This document shows, in pieces, positions 7,641 to 14,053 of a stretch of 15,008 nucleotides of DNA. The DNA lies in assembly GCA_934717675.1 (NCBI GenBank), contig CAKUYZ010000039.1, forward strand, positions 1-15,008, read 5' to 3'. The stretch comes from an uncultured Bacteroidales bacterium. GTDB taxonomy: Bacteria; Bacteroidota; Bacteroidia; Bacteroidales; Marinilabiliaceae. The notes beneath the pieces were generated by a model. That model worked only from the letters and a program-made list of their open reading frames with translations, had not been told where the DNA came from and did no database searches. How positions within the stretch are numbered: the first letter of the stretch is position 1; the number at the start of each line of letters is the position of its first letter. The translations under genes were made by a program, and so were the position numbers.

Positions 7641-8813
7641 CTATTGCTGCGCGTCAAGCTGATCAATCTGCGCCTGGACCTCCTGGTTTTTGCCATACTC
7701 ACCAATGGTGTAGTAGGTAGATTTGAGGTTATTGAGGACCTCGCGCTTATTGGCCTTGTCGGGAGCTACGTTAGCAGCGCGCTCGAAATACGGGATGGCC
7801 AGACGGAACGTGTCGTTGGCATCCTTCATCTTGGCGTTGTACTTGTCATTGTCTCGCTCATTGCTGGCATCTTGCTTTTTGAGAAGCGCCTGGTTGTAAT
7901 AGACAATGCCGAGGTTGTAGATTGCGCCGAAAGAGTTGGCATCCTTTTCGATGGCCGTCTTGTAGTCCGCAATGGCCTCGTCAATGTTGATCTTCTCTTT
8001 GAGGCATCCGCGGGCGAAGTAGTACTGCGCATTGTTCGGATCTTTGGCAATTGCGCTGTTGAGATATACGAGGGCCTCGTCATTCTTCTGCGCCGAGAGG
8101 TAGTAGTTGATTAGGGTGTTGATCATGTCCGTGACACGAGGATAGGCCTCAAAGCCGGCTTTGAGCGTCTTCTCCACGTTGGCGGAGTCTTTGAGCTGCT
8201 CATAGCAATACTTGGCACGGAGGAAAGACATAGCCTCGCCTACGCGCAGCTGGCCAGCCTTGGAGAAGTACTCAGCGCCCGTCTTCCAGTCCTCGGCCTG
8301 CATGCTGGTGAGGCCGACGTTGATGATGATGGAAGAGTCTGCCAACTCATTGTAGTCTGGCGCAAAAGCGTGAGCCCAAAGCTCGAACAGGAAGCCGTTC
8401 TTGCTCTCGTTATAGTTCTTGGCGTTATATGCCTGAATGGCGTGGTTCTCAGCCAATTCGCCGAGTCGGACAAGCTTCTTGTTGATATCCTTAGTGAACT
8501 TGCCAATGCCCTTGCCCTTGGCATCGCCCGTCTTGTCGAGTTCCATGGCCTTCTCGATGAACTGCTTTGACTTTTCGAGGCCGAGCGAGTCGATGCCCTT
8601 GTTGGCGAGCTGGAGATAGACCTCAGAGGCCACGATATAGGTCTTGGCGAAATCTTTGGTCTTCTCATTTTGCATGGCCTCGTCAATGCTCTCCTTAGCC
8701 TTGTCGAACTGCTGGAGAATCAGCGCATTTTCGGCAGCGTTGACGTTGCTCTTCTGCGCATATGCCGAAGCGGCAGAGAGAGCCGCGGCGGCGAGAAAGA
8801 GTACTTTCTTCAT
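7641..8813 (-). CDS. Exported tetratricopeptide-repeat protein downstream of gyrA
   Basis: This 390-residue protein has a clear Sec signal peptide: MKK, a hydrophobic Ala/Leu-rich stretch, then ASAYA-QK, which predicts signal peptidase I cleavage after residue 19. There is no lipobox cysteine, so a periplasmic protein is expected and not a lipoprotein. The rest is helical with TPR-like repeats. The clearest are about 227-260, 261-294 (containing NNAQYYFARGCL and AIADYKTAIEKD) and 295-350 (FGAIYNLGIVYYNQ and AIPYFERAANVAPD), with more degenerate helical pairs before them. TPRs bind protein partners; the partner is unknown. The gene starts 42 bases after the gyrA stop with an A-rich leader and no terminator between, so it is probably co-transcribed with gyrA. 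I recall the same gyrA-TPR order in Bacteroides genomes. No enzymatic motif is visible. Confidence 0.88.
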   Translation of the reverse strand: MKKVLFLAAAALSAASAYAQKSNVNAAENALILQQFDKAKESIDEAMQNEKTKDFAKTYIVASEVYLQLANKGIDSLGLEKSKQFIEKAMELDKTGDAKGKGIGKFTKDINKKLVRLGELAENHAIQAYNAKNYNESKNGFLFELWAHAFAPDYNELADSSIIINVGLTSMQAEDWKTGAEYFSKAGQLRVGEAMSFLRAKYCYEQLKDSANVEKTLKAGFEAYPRVTDMINTLINYYLSAQKNDEALVYLNSAIAKDPNNAQYYFARGCLKEKINIDEAIADYKTAIEKDANSFGAIYNLGIVYYNQALLKKQDASNERDNDKYNAKMKDANDTFRLAIPYFERAANVAPDKANKREVLNNLKSTYYTIGEYGKNQEVQAQIDQLDAQQ

Positions 8814-8855
8814 TTTAGATTGGTTTATGTTTTGATGGTTATCTTGTTTTAAAAG

Positions 8856-11381
8856 CTATTCATTGGGCTCCCCATCTTTATCGGAGTCGTCATCGGGCGT
8901 CGCGTCACTGATGCCTTCGGCCTCTGCCTCTTCATCGTCCATATGTGGGACGACCGCGCCAGAAGCAATCTGATCCTTCTTCTTGCTGAGGTTGATGAGG
9001 CACAGCCCTTGCGTAGCCCTCCGCGTGAGTTTGACATCGGTGGCCTTGATGCGTATGGTGATGCCGCTCTTGTTGATTATCATAAGGTCGTCATCGTCCG
9101 TCATGGTATCAATGGTCACAAGATTGCCGGTCTTGTCCGTAATCTTTATGGTCCTGATGCCCTTGCAGCCGCGACCTTGCACGCTATATTCTTCCAAAAG
9201 CGACCTCTTGCCAAACCCTCGCTCAGACAAGACGAAGATGTCCCTCTCGTCATCGGGGCTTACGGCAACGAAGCCAACAGTGGTGTTGCCCTCGCCGACG
9301 TTGATACCCTTGACACCCATGCCAGAACGGCCAACGCACCTGACAGAATCCTCCTTGAAGCGCAATGCGCGTCCGTCTGACGTGGCCAAGATAAGGTGCT
9401 GGTTTCCGTCTGTCAAGACGGCCTTCAACAGCTCGTCCCCCTCGCGTATGGTAATGGCGATGACACCGTTAGCCCTCGGGCGCGAATACTCATCAAGGCT
9501 CGTTCTCTTCACGATGCCGTTGCGAGTGGCCATGATGATGTAGTGACTTGAAGTAAACTCCTTATTGTCAAGACCGCGGACGTTTATGAACGCCTTCACT
9601 TTGTCTCCGCTCTCGATGTTGAGAAGGTTCTGAATGGCGCGTCCCTTGTTGTTCTTGTTGCCTTCGGGGATGTCATAGACCTTGTACCAGAAGCAGCGGC
9701 CACGGCTCGTGAAGAACATCATGGTGTCGTGCATACGCGCGTAGTACATGTGCTCAATGAAATCCTGGTCTCGGGTGCTGGAGCCTCTGGAGCCTACGCC
9801 GCCGCGGTTTTGGGTCTTAAACTCGTTGAGGAATGTACGCTTGATGTAACCCATGTGCGACACGGTGACCACCACGTCGTCATCGGCATAAAAATCCTCT
9901 GGGTTGAACTCCCCATCGGAGTACTCAATGTCTGTTCGCCTCTCGTCTCCGTATTTTTCTTTAACCTCCAGCAACTCATCTTTTATGACGCCCATCTGCA
10001 TGGTTTCGTCGGCCAAAAGGCGGTTGAGGTAGTCAAGATAGTCAGACACTTTCTGATACTCCTCACGCAGTTTGTCTTGCTCAAGTCCCGTAAGCTGCCC
10101 GAGCCTCATCTCTACAATGGCGCGGGCCTGAATCTCAGACAGTCCGAAACGGTTCATAAGGTTGGTGCGAGCCTCGTCTCGGCTGCTAGCCGCCCTTATT
10201 ATCTGCACGACCTCGTCAATGTTGTCACTGGCTATTATGAGCCCCTCCAGAATGTGCTTGCGTTCCTCCGACTTGCGCTTCTCATAGAGAGAGCGACGGA
10301 TTATGACGTCGTGCCTATGATCAACAAAGCACTGGATGATGTCTTTAAGGTTGAGGACCTTAGGGCTACCATCGACAATGGCGATGTTGTTGACACAGAA
10401 GCTCGACTGGAGCTGCGTGTTCTTAAAGAGGTGGTTGAGGACAATGTTCGGTATGCAATCCTTACGGATTTCGATCACGATTCTGAGCCCTCGGTCGAGG
10501 TTAGACTCATCGCGAACATCCGTGATGCCGTCAATTTTTTTGGTGTTAGCCATCTCGGCAATTTTCTCCACCAAATCTTTCTTGACGACCATATACGGAA
10601 TCTCCTTGACCACGATGCAGTCGTGTCCATTGATGTTCTCAATGTCGTATTTAGACCGTACGATAATGCGGCCTCGGCCTGTCAGATACGCATCGCGGAC
10701 CCCGGCGTAACCAACAATGGTAGCGCCCGTTGGGAAATCAGGAGCCTTGATGATTTTTATCAGCTCCTCAATGTCGATATCCTTGTTTTCAACATAGGCG
10801 ACGCAGGCGTTGATGGCGTCCCTTATGTTGTGCGGAGCCATCATTGTCGCCATACCAACGGCGATGCCGGAAGATCCGTTGACGAGCAGCGTCGGCACGC
10901 GTGTCGGCAAAACCGTAGGCTCATCGAGCGACTCGTCAAAGTTCTTTCTCATATCGACAGTCTCCTTGTCGATATCCATCATGAGGTCCTCAGTGATCTT
11001 CTGCATCCTGGCCTCAGTGTATCGCATGGCCGCGGGGCCATCGCCATCAATTGAGCCAAAGTTGCCGTGGCCATCTACGAGCGGGTAGCGCAGCGCCCAA
11101 TTTTGCGCCATATGCACCATCGCCTCATAGACCGAAGAGTCGCCATGGGGGTGATACTTACCCAAAACATCACCGACGACCCTGGCCGATTTCTTGTATT
11201 CTTTGTCTGATGTGAGACCTAACTCGCTCATACCGAACAAGATTCGCCGGTGGACAGGCTTAAAGCCGTCTCTGGCGTCGGGCAGCGCACGCGCAACAAT
11301 CACCGACATCGAATAATCGATATAGGCTTGCTGCATCAGCTCCTCAATCTTGACGGGTATTATCCGTTCTCCTTCTGCCAT
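8856..11381 (-). CDS. gyrA: DNA gyrase subunit A
   Basis: GyrA is the DNA-cleaving and strand-passing subunit of the gyrase A2B2 complex, which introduces negative supercoils. The 841-residue protein has the expected length. The N-terminal winged-helix and tower domains carry the quinolone-determining region KYHPHGDSSVYEAM. Ser82 and Glu86 are the positions matching E. coli Ser83 and Asp87, and the catalytic tyrosine is Tyr121 in AAMRYTEAR. The C-terminal beta-pinwheel domain begins near 500 with a GyrA-box QNRGGVG (524-530), the form I recall in Bacteroides, which distinguishes it from ParC. The last 28 or so residues form a very acidic tail. The ATG at 11381 has an A-rich leader and a good promoter about 100 bases upstream. 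Ser82 is the unmutated residue, so quinolone resistance is not predicted from this position. Confidence 0.97.
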   Translation of the reverse strand: MAEGERIIPVKIEELMQQAYIDYSMSVIVARALPDARDGFKPVHRRILFGMSELGLTSDKEYKKSARVVGDVLGKYHPHGDSSVYEAMVHMAQNWALRYPLVDGHGNFGSIDGDGPAAMRYTEARMQKITEDLMMDIDKETVDMRKNFDESLDEPTVLPTRVPTLLVNGSSGIAVGMATMMAPHNIRDAINACVAYVENKDIDIEELIKIIKAPDFPTGATIVGYAGVRDAYLTGRGRIIVRSKYDIENINGHDCIVVKEIPYMVVKKDLVEKIAEMANTKKIDGITDVRDESNLDRGLRIVIEIRKDCIPNIVLNHLFKNTQLQSSFCVNNIAIVDGSPKVLNLKDIIQCFVDHRHDVIIRRSLYEKRKSEERKHILEGLIIASDNIDEVVQIIRAASSRDEARTNLMNRFGLSEIQARAIVEMRLGQLTGLEQDKLREEYQKVSDYLDYLNRLLADETMQMGVIKDELLEVKEKYGDERRTDIEYSDGEFNPEDFYADDDVVVTVSHMGYIKRTFLNEFKTQNRGGVGSRGSSTRDQDFIEHMYYARMHDTMMFFTSRGRCFWYKVYDIPEGNKNNKGRAIQNLLNIESGDKVKAFINVRGLDNKEFTSSHYIIMATRNGIVKRTSLDEYSRPRANGVIAITIREGDELLKAVLTDGNQHLILATSDGRALRFKEDSVRCVGRSGMGVKGINVGEGNTTVGFVAVSPDDERDIFVLSERGFGKRSLLEEYSVQGRGCKGIRTIKITDKTGNLVTIDTMTDDDDLMIINKSGITIRIKATDVKLTRRATQGLCLINLSKKKDQIASGAVVPHMDDEEAEAEGISDATPDDDSDKDGEPNE

Positions 11382-11476
11382 TATTTACTGTTAACGTTTC
11401 TGATTAGCAGCCCGAACTCTAGAAGCGAGTAGGAGCTGGAAGAAATCTCACGAAAAATCGCACAGATTCCACCCTA

Positions 11477-11507
11477 CTAAGTTACGACATTTTCACCCAT
11501 GGGCAAA
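11477..11507 (-). promoter_or_regulatory. gyrA promoter, Bacteroidota type
   Basis: On the minus strand TTTG (11504-11507) is followed after exactly 19 bases by TAACTTAG (11477-11484), which matches the Bacteroidota -7 consensus TAnnTTTG at seven of eight positions. Spacing of 19-21 bases is the rule for the main sigma factor of this phylum. Transcription would start near 11470, giving gyrA a leader of roughly 90 bases. Confidence 0.65.
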
Positions 11508-11608
11508 GCCATTGCGCCATTTTGCGCGTCAGAAGCCTATATTTCGGCCAACAGACGGGCATAAAGGGGAGGCCGAAGATGAGGTCGGAATGGTGTAATT
11601 GGGCCTAT

Positions 11609-11643
11609 CAAACACAAAAGGCGCCGACTCACGTCGACGCCTT
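11609..11643 (-). terminator. Intrinsic terminator of the dus / cysteine-cluster transcript
   Basis: On the minus strand an 11-bp stem (11633-11643 with 11618-11628, AAGGCGTCGAC / GTCGGCGCCTT) closes a GTGA loop. It contains one T-G wobble that would be a C-A mismatch on the other strand, so the minus orientation is the stable one. TTTTGTGTTTG follows. It lies 149 bases past the stop codon of the cysteine-cluster gene, leaving an unusually long 3' tail. Confidence 0.8.
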
Positions 11644-11692
11644 GTCCTAACCTAACCCAAATTCATGAAAAAACTTGTGCTCATAAGCATCT

Positions 11693-11707
11693 CGCACCGA
11701 TGGTGCG
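11693..11707. repeat. Short perfect dyad in the 3' flank of the cysteine-cluster gene
   Basis: CGCACC-GAT-GGTGCG is a perfect 6-bp stem with a three-base loop. No T-run follows on either strand, so it is not an intrinsic terminator. It could be an RNA stem within the long 3' tail or a protein-binding site. Confidence 0.4.
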
Positions 11708-11792
11708 GACGGCTAAGCGCACGTGCAATGTTAACGAAATATCATCAAATAAAAAAATATATTCTCGCATTTGTGCTGTTTCCCAATCGCCA

Positions 11793-12095
11793 TCAAAATG
11801 TACCCTTTTGCTCTATTGGCGCGGCGCAAGAGGCTTCTAATTTGCTAAGGATGGCGACTGCCTCTTCATTAGAGTCGCCACAGAACTCACGCTCGGCCTT
11901 AAAACCGCCGCAAACAGCGGGCCGGCGCGGGTCGCCCCACAGACCACAAAGGTTTTCTTGAGTCAGATGCGGACACCGCACACCCGCCGGCTTGCCGTTT
12001 GGCAAACCGGGGATGGGCGAACTGATGGATATGACGACGCAACACGCCCCGCAGCCACGCCTACACTCCATGAAGGAATCTGAATTATGACTCAC
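11793..12095 (-). CDS. YkgJ-type small cysteine-cluster protein (putative Zn/Fe-binding)
   Basis: This is a small cytoplasmic protein of up to 100 residues and unknown biological role. It carries the YkgJ cysteine-cluster pattern: CRRGCGACC (Cys11, 15, 18, 19), then SPIPGxPNGKPAGVRC (Cys41), Cys50 in NLCGLWG, the RPAVCGGFKAE motif (Cys62) and Cys72 in FCGD. Eight conserved-looking cysteines suggest a zinc or iron-sulfur site, and the family is usually labelled zinc- or iron-chelating. The first codon is GTG at 12095, three bases after the dus stop. The ATG at 12071 (residue 9, MECRRGCG) is at least as likely, because homologues as I recall them begin with MECRPGCGACC. The gene is probably co-transcribed with dus and shares the terminator at 11609-11643. 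Confidence 0.85.
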   Translation of the reverse strand: MSHNSDSFMECRRGCGACCVVISISSPIPGLPNGKPAGVRCPHLTQENLCGLWGDPRRPAVCGGFKAEREFCGDSNEEAVAILSKLEASCAAPIEQKGTF

Positions 12096-12098
12096 GGC

Positions 12099-13052
12099 CT
12101 ATTTCTTCGCTCGGGACATCGCATTGATGAGCGCAGCGGCCGCCGCAATGTATTGGTCGGCTGTGTGTGACTTCCTGACCGCCTTAACCTCACGACGGAA
12201 GTTCTCATCTTGGCAAAAATAGTCCCAATAGGGTTTCATGTGCTCAGCCACTTGCCTGGACTCTGTCATACGCGCTTGCGCATCGGCGAGCATCCCATCA
12301 TGCAGCTGACGGAACGCGGCGTCGATGTCGGCCTCTGGCAGACCTCGGAGTTTTGCCGCCAGGGCAAGGTCGGCAAGTAGGCCTCTGCCAATCATGATGC
12401 CACGGACACCAGGCCAACGATTTACGACAGCCTCAACATCGGCAGGCGTCAGCAGGTCGCCATTGTAAATGACAGGATGCGAGCAACGGCCATAGAATTT
12501 GTCAAACGCCTCAGTGTCGCACACGCCCCGATATTGTTGCTTGGCGATGCGCGAATGCATGGTGACATGACGCAGCGGCGTAGCGTTGATTGCGTCTATC
12601 ACATTCTCCCATTGGAAAGGGCTTGAATAGCCCAACCTCATCTTGAGACTGAACTCGGCCTCGGACGAGAGAGATGAGATGCCCTTGAGCACATCGTCCA
12701 GAGTGTCTGGGTTGTTGATGAGCGCGGCACCGCGTCCATGAGACATGACGGGAGGGAACGGGCAACCAATGTTGACATCAACGCGTTTGAGTCCCTTGGC
12801 GAAAATTGGCTCGCAGAGCCTCTTCAGTTCGTCAGCAGAACCCGGCAGCACCTGCGGCACAAGGTTTGGCAATTGGTCCTCTGACAGGTCCCGGAGATCT
12901 TTCTTTCGGAAAAGCCCGCGTTCAATGCGCAAGAACGGAGTGTAATAAAAGTCCACACCGCCAAAGAGAGTGGAGTGCAGCCGCCGAAACGACACGTCAG
13001 TCAGCCCCTGAAGTGGGGCGAAATGTATCTCGTACTTATTGTCTAACAACAT
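12099..13052 (-). CDS. dus: tRNA-dihydrouridine synthase family protein
   Basis: Dus enzymes are FMN-dependent and reduce uridine to dihydrouridine in the D-loop of tRNAs using NAD(P)H. This 317-residue protein has the TIM-barrel Dus pattern. It starts with FAPLQGLTD (11-19, flavin site) and has the catalytic cysteine motif VNIGCPFP (Cys97). Lys137 is in SLKMRLG, and HSR at 166-168 opens a QQYRG loop. NGDL (197-200) and IGRGLL (221-226) would bind the FMN phosphate. The C-terminal helical tRNA-binding part is present. Which of the D-loop positions it modifies cannot be read from the sequence. The ATG at 13052 is well placed before the conserved FAPLQG, but it lies only about 10 bases past the T-run of the tRNA-Leu terminator. 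It is followed by the cysteine-cluster gene three bases after its stop. Confidence 0.93.
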   Translation of the reverse strand: MLLDNKYEIHFAPLQGLTDVSFRRLHSTLFGGVDFYYTPFLRIERGLFRKKDLRDLSEDQLPNLVPQVLPGSADELKRLCEPIFAKGLKRVDVNIGCPFPPVMSHGRGAALINNPDTLDDVLKGISSLSSEAEFSLKMRLGYSSPFQWENVIDAINATPLRHVTMHSRIAKQQYRGVCDTEAFDKFYGRCSHPVIYNGDLLTPADVEAVVNRWPGVRGIMIGRGLLADLALAAKLRGLPEADIDAAFRQLHDGMLADAQARMTESRQVAEHMKPYWDYFCQDENFRREVKAVRKSHTADQYIAAAAALINAMSRAKK

Positions 13053-13061
13053 GGCTATAAG

Positions 13062-13105
13062 AAAACAAAAAGGCGAGGTTGCCTTTGTTCAAGACCAACC
13101 TCACC
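13062..13105 (-). terminator. Intrinsic terminator between tRNA-Leu and dus
   Basis: On the minus strand GGTGAGGTTG (13096-13105) pairs with CAACCTCGCC (13072-13081) across a 14-base loop, one pair being T-G. TTTTTGTTTTC follows directly. It lies 14 bases after the tRNA 3' end. Its T-run ends about 10 bases before the dus start codon, so dus has either its own promoter upstream of the hairpin or depends on read-through. Confidence 0.85.
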
Positions 13106-13119
13106 CGAAGATTATTCCG

Positions 13120-13203
13120 TGCCCAAGACAGGACTCGAACCTGCACGATATCACTACCACTAGTCCCTGAAACTAGCGTGTCTACCAATTCCACCACTTG
13201 GGC
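13120..13203 (-). tRNA. tRNA-Leu, anticodon CAG
   Basis: The minus strand folds as a class II tRNA. The acceptor stem is GCCCAAG (13197-13203) with CTTGGGC (13121-13127), and the discriminator A is at 13120. The D-arm contains GGAATTGGTAGACACG. The anticodon stem CTAGT/ACTAG encloses the loop TTCAGGG, giving anticodon CAG (13167-13169), which reads the leucine codon CUG. The variable arm is long, as expected for leucine. The T-arm is GCAGG-TTCGAGT-CCTGT. The 3' CCA is not encoded (CGG follows), so it must be added by CCA-adding enzyme. Confidence 0.96.
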
Positions 13204-13231
13204 CAAACGGCGACTACCACGCTCGCGACAG

Positions 13232-13263
13232 CAAAAATAGGCAAAGAAAGCGGCCTCCACAAT
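13232..13263 (-). promoter_or_regulatory. Promoter of tRNA-Leu, Bacteroidota type
   Basis: On the minus strand ATTG (13260-13263; consensus TTTG) is followed after 20 bases by TATTTTTG (13232-13239), a perfect match to TAnnTTTG. Start of transcription would be near 13225, about 20 bases before the mature tRNA. The promoter lies directly after the stop codon of the hydrogenase-related small-subunit gene. Confidence 0.7.
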
Positions 13264-13267
13264 ACGG

Positions 13268-14023
13268 TTATCTATTTTTCCGTCCCAACATGGCAAGCAC
13301 ACCATTGATGAAAGTGAGCGGATGCACGGGATTGCCAGGCACGTATAAATCTACACGCAAGCCGTCCAACACTTTGCGGTTGAGGGCCGGGCTTCCGTCA
13401 AAAATGCCACCACTTATGGCATCGACTCCGGCCAAGATCAAGATTTTGGGGTCTGGCACCGCATTATAGGCATCGAGAAATGGCTGCGCCATATTCTCGG
13501 ACAGTGGGCCAGTAAGGACAATGCCGTCGGCGTGACGAGGCGAGGCGACAAAGTCAATACCGAAACGTCCGATGTCAAAGTTCACGTTGCCAGTGGCGTT
13601 TAACTCCATCTCGCAGCTGCCATCGCCACCCGCCGACACCTCACGCAGTTTGAGGGAACGCCCAAAGAGGCGACGCACTTCCGCCCGGACTTTGTCTGGA
13701 TTGACCTCGATGGGCCTGTCTTCGCCAGCCTTCACAATGAGGTCCTCACGCTCGTTGGACGAGATATGATAGTCTTTGGAGAAAGAGATTTTCTGTGGGC
13801 AAGTGAACATACACTCGCCACAGAAAGTGCATCGCCCCAAATCAATGCTCAGAGGTCTCGCACCGATAGCCCCCGTGGGGCAAAGATCCACCAGGCTATC
13901 CTCATCGACCTCTGCATCTGAGATGACGGGACGGCCTCTGAAGATTCCTGGAACATCGGCCGTGGTTACGTCAGGTATGTATTGGCGTCCTTGGTGAAGC
14001 CAAATTTTGAGAGACTCTAACAC
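13268..14023 (-). CDS. Ehr-type small subunit: ferredoxin domain fused to a NuoB/HyfI-like domain
   Basis: This 251-residue subunit belongs to a complex-I-like, group-4 hydrogenase-related membrane complex. Residues 1-90 are a ferredoxin domain with LCPTGAI (Cys48) and CTFCGECMFTCP (Cys65, 68, 71, 75). The CxxCxxC triplet before Cys48 is missing, so only one [4Fe-4S] cluster (Cys65, 68, 71 plus Cys48) can form and Cys75 is left over. Residues 120-251 match the NuoB/HycG/HyfI fold, with FDIGRFGIDFVASPRHAD, GPLSENM and LYVPGNPVHP. Of the four proximal-cluster cysteines only Cys137 remains; the others read Asp134, Asp201 (VDAISGG) and Asn231 (PGNP). This N-terminal ferredoxin fusion is also seen in HyfH-HyfI-like proteins. 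The start is GTG at 14023, 30 bases after the large-subunit stop and in the same frame. It is the last gene of its operon in this window, and no terminator follows before tRNA-Leu. Confidence 0.85.
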   Translation of the reverse strand: MLESLKIWLHQGRQYIPDVTTADVPGIFRGRPVISDAEVDEDSLVDLCPTGAIGARPLSIDLGRCTFCGECMFTCPQKISFSKDYHISSNEREDLIVKAGEDRPIEVNPDKVRAEVRRLFGRSLKLREVSAGGDGSCEMELNATGNVNFDIGRFGIDFVASPRHADGIVLTGPLSENMAQPFLDAYNAVPDPKILILAGVDAISGGIFDGSPALNRKVLDGLRVDLYVPGNPVHPLTFINGVLAMLGRKNR

Positions 14024-14053
14024 TTTCGTAGCTAAATATTCGGAACGGCACGA

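Larger units (their letters stand above)
11382..11792. other. 411-base intergenic region between gyrA and the cysteine-cluster gene
   Basis: No protein gene is supported here. The right half (about 11644-11792) is the AT-rich 3' flank of the cysteine-cluster gene; on the minus strand it contains a run of seven T. It also contains the dyads CGCACC-GAT-GGTGCG (11693-11707) and GCACGTGC (11719-11726). A minus-strand terminator follows at 11609-11643. The left half (11382-11608) is the gyrA upstream region with its promoter and a leader of about 90 bases. A + strand reading frame beginning MKKLVLI at 11665 has no recognisable content and runs antisense into the next gene. Confidence 0.6.

Noticed and set aside
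9729..11054. 441-codon + strand frame inside gyrA
   Set aside because: It lies entirely antisense to gyrA, whose protein is unmistakable; it has no family motifs and is a codon-bias shadow.
8987..11381. Quinolone-resistance mutation in gyrA
   Set aside because: Ser82 is the susceptible-type residue, and Glu86 is a natural residue at this position in other bacteria such as Staphylococcus aureus GyrA.
11665..11961. 98-codon + strand frame starting MKKLVLI
   Set aside because: The start looks signal-peptide-like for a few residues, but the frame then runs antisense through the cysteine-cluster gene and shows no recognisable sequence.
13036..13305. Minus-strand reading frame of 89 codons spanning tRNA-Leu and its terminator
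   Set aside because: Its core (VELVDTLVSGTSGSD) is simply the translated tRNA-Leu gene, a well-known false protein; the region is fully explained by tRNA, promoter and terminator.
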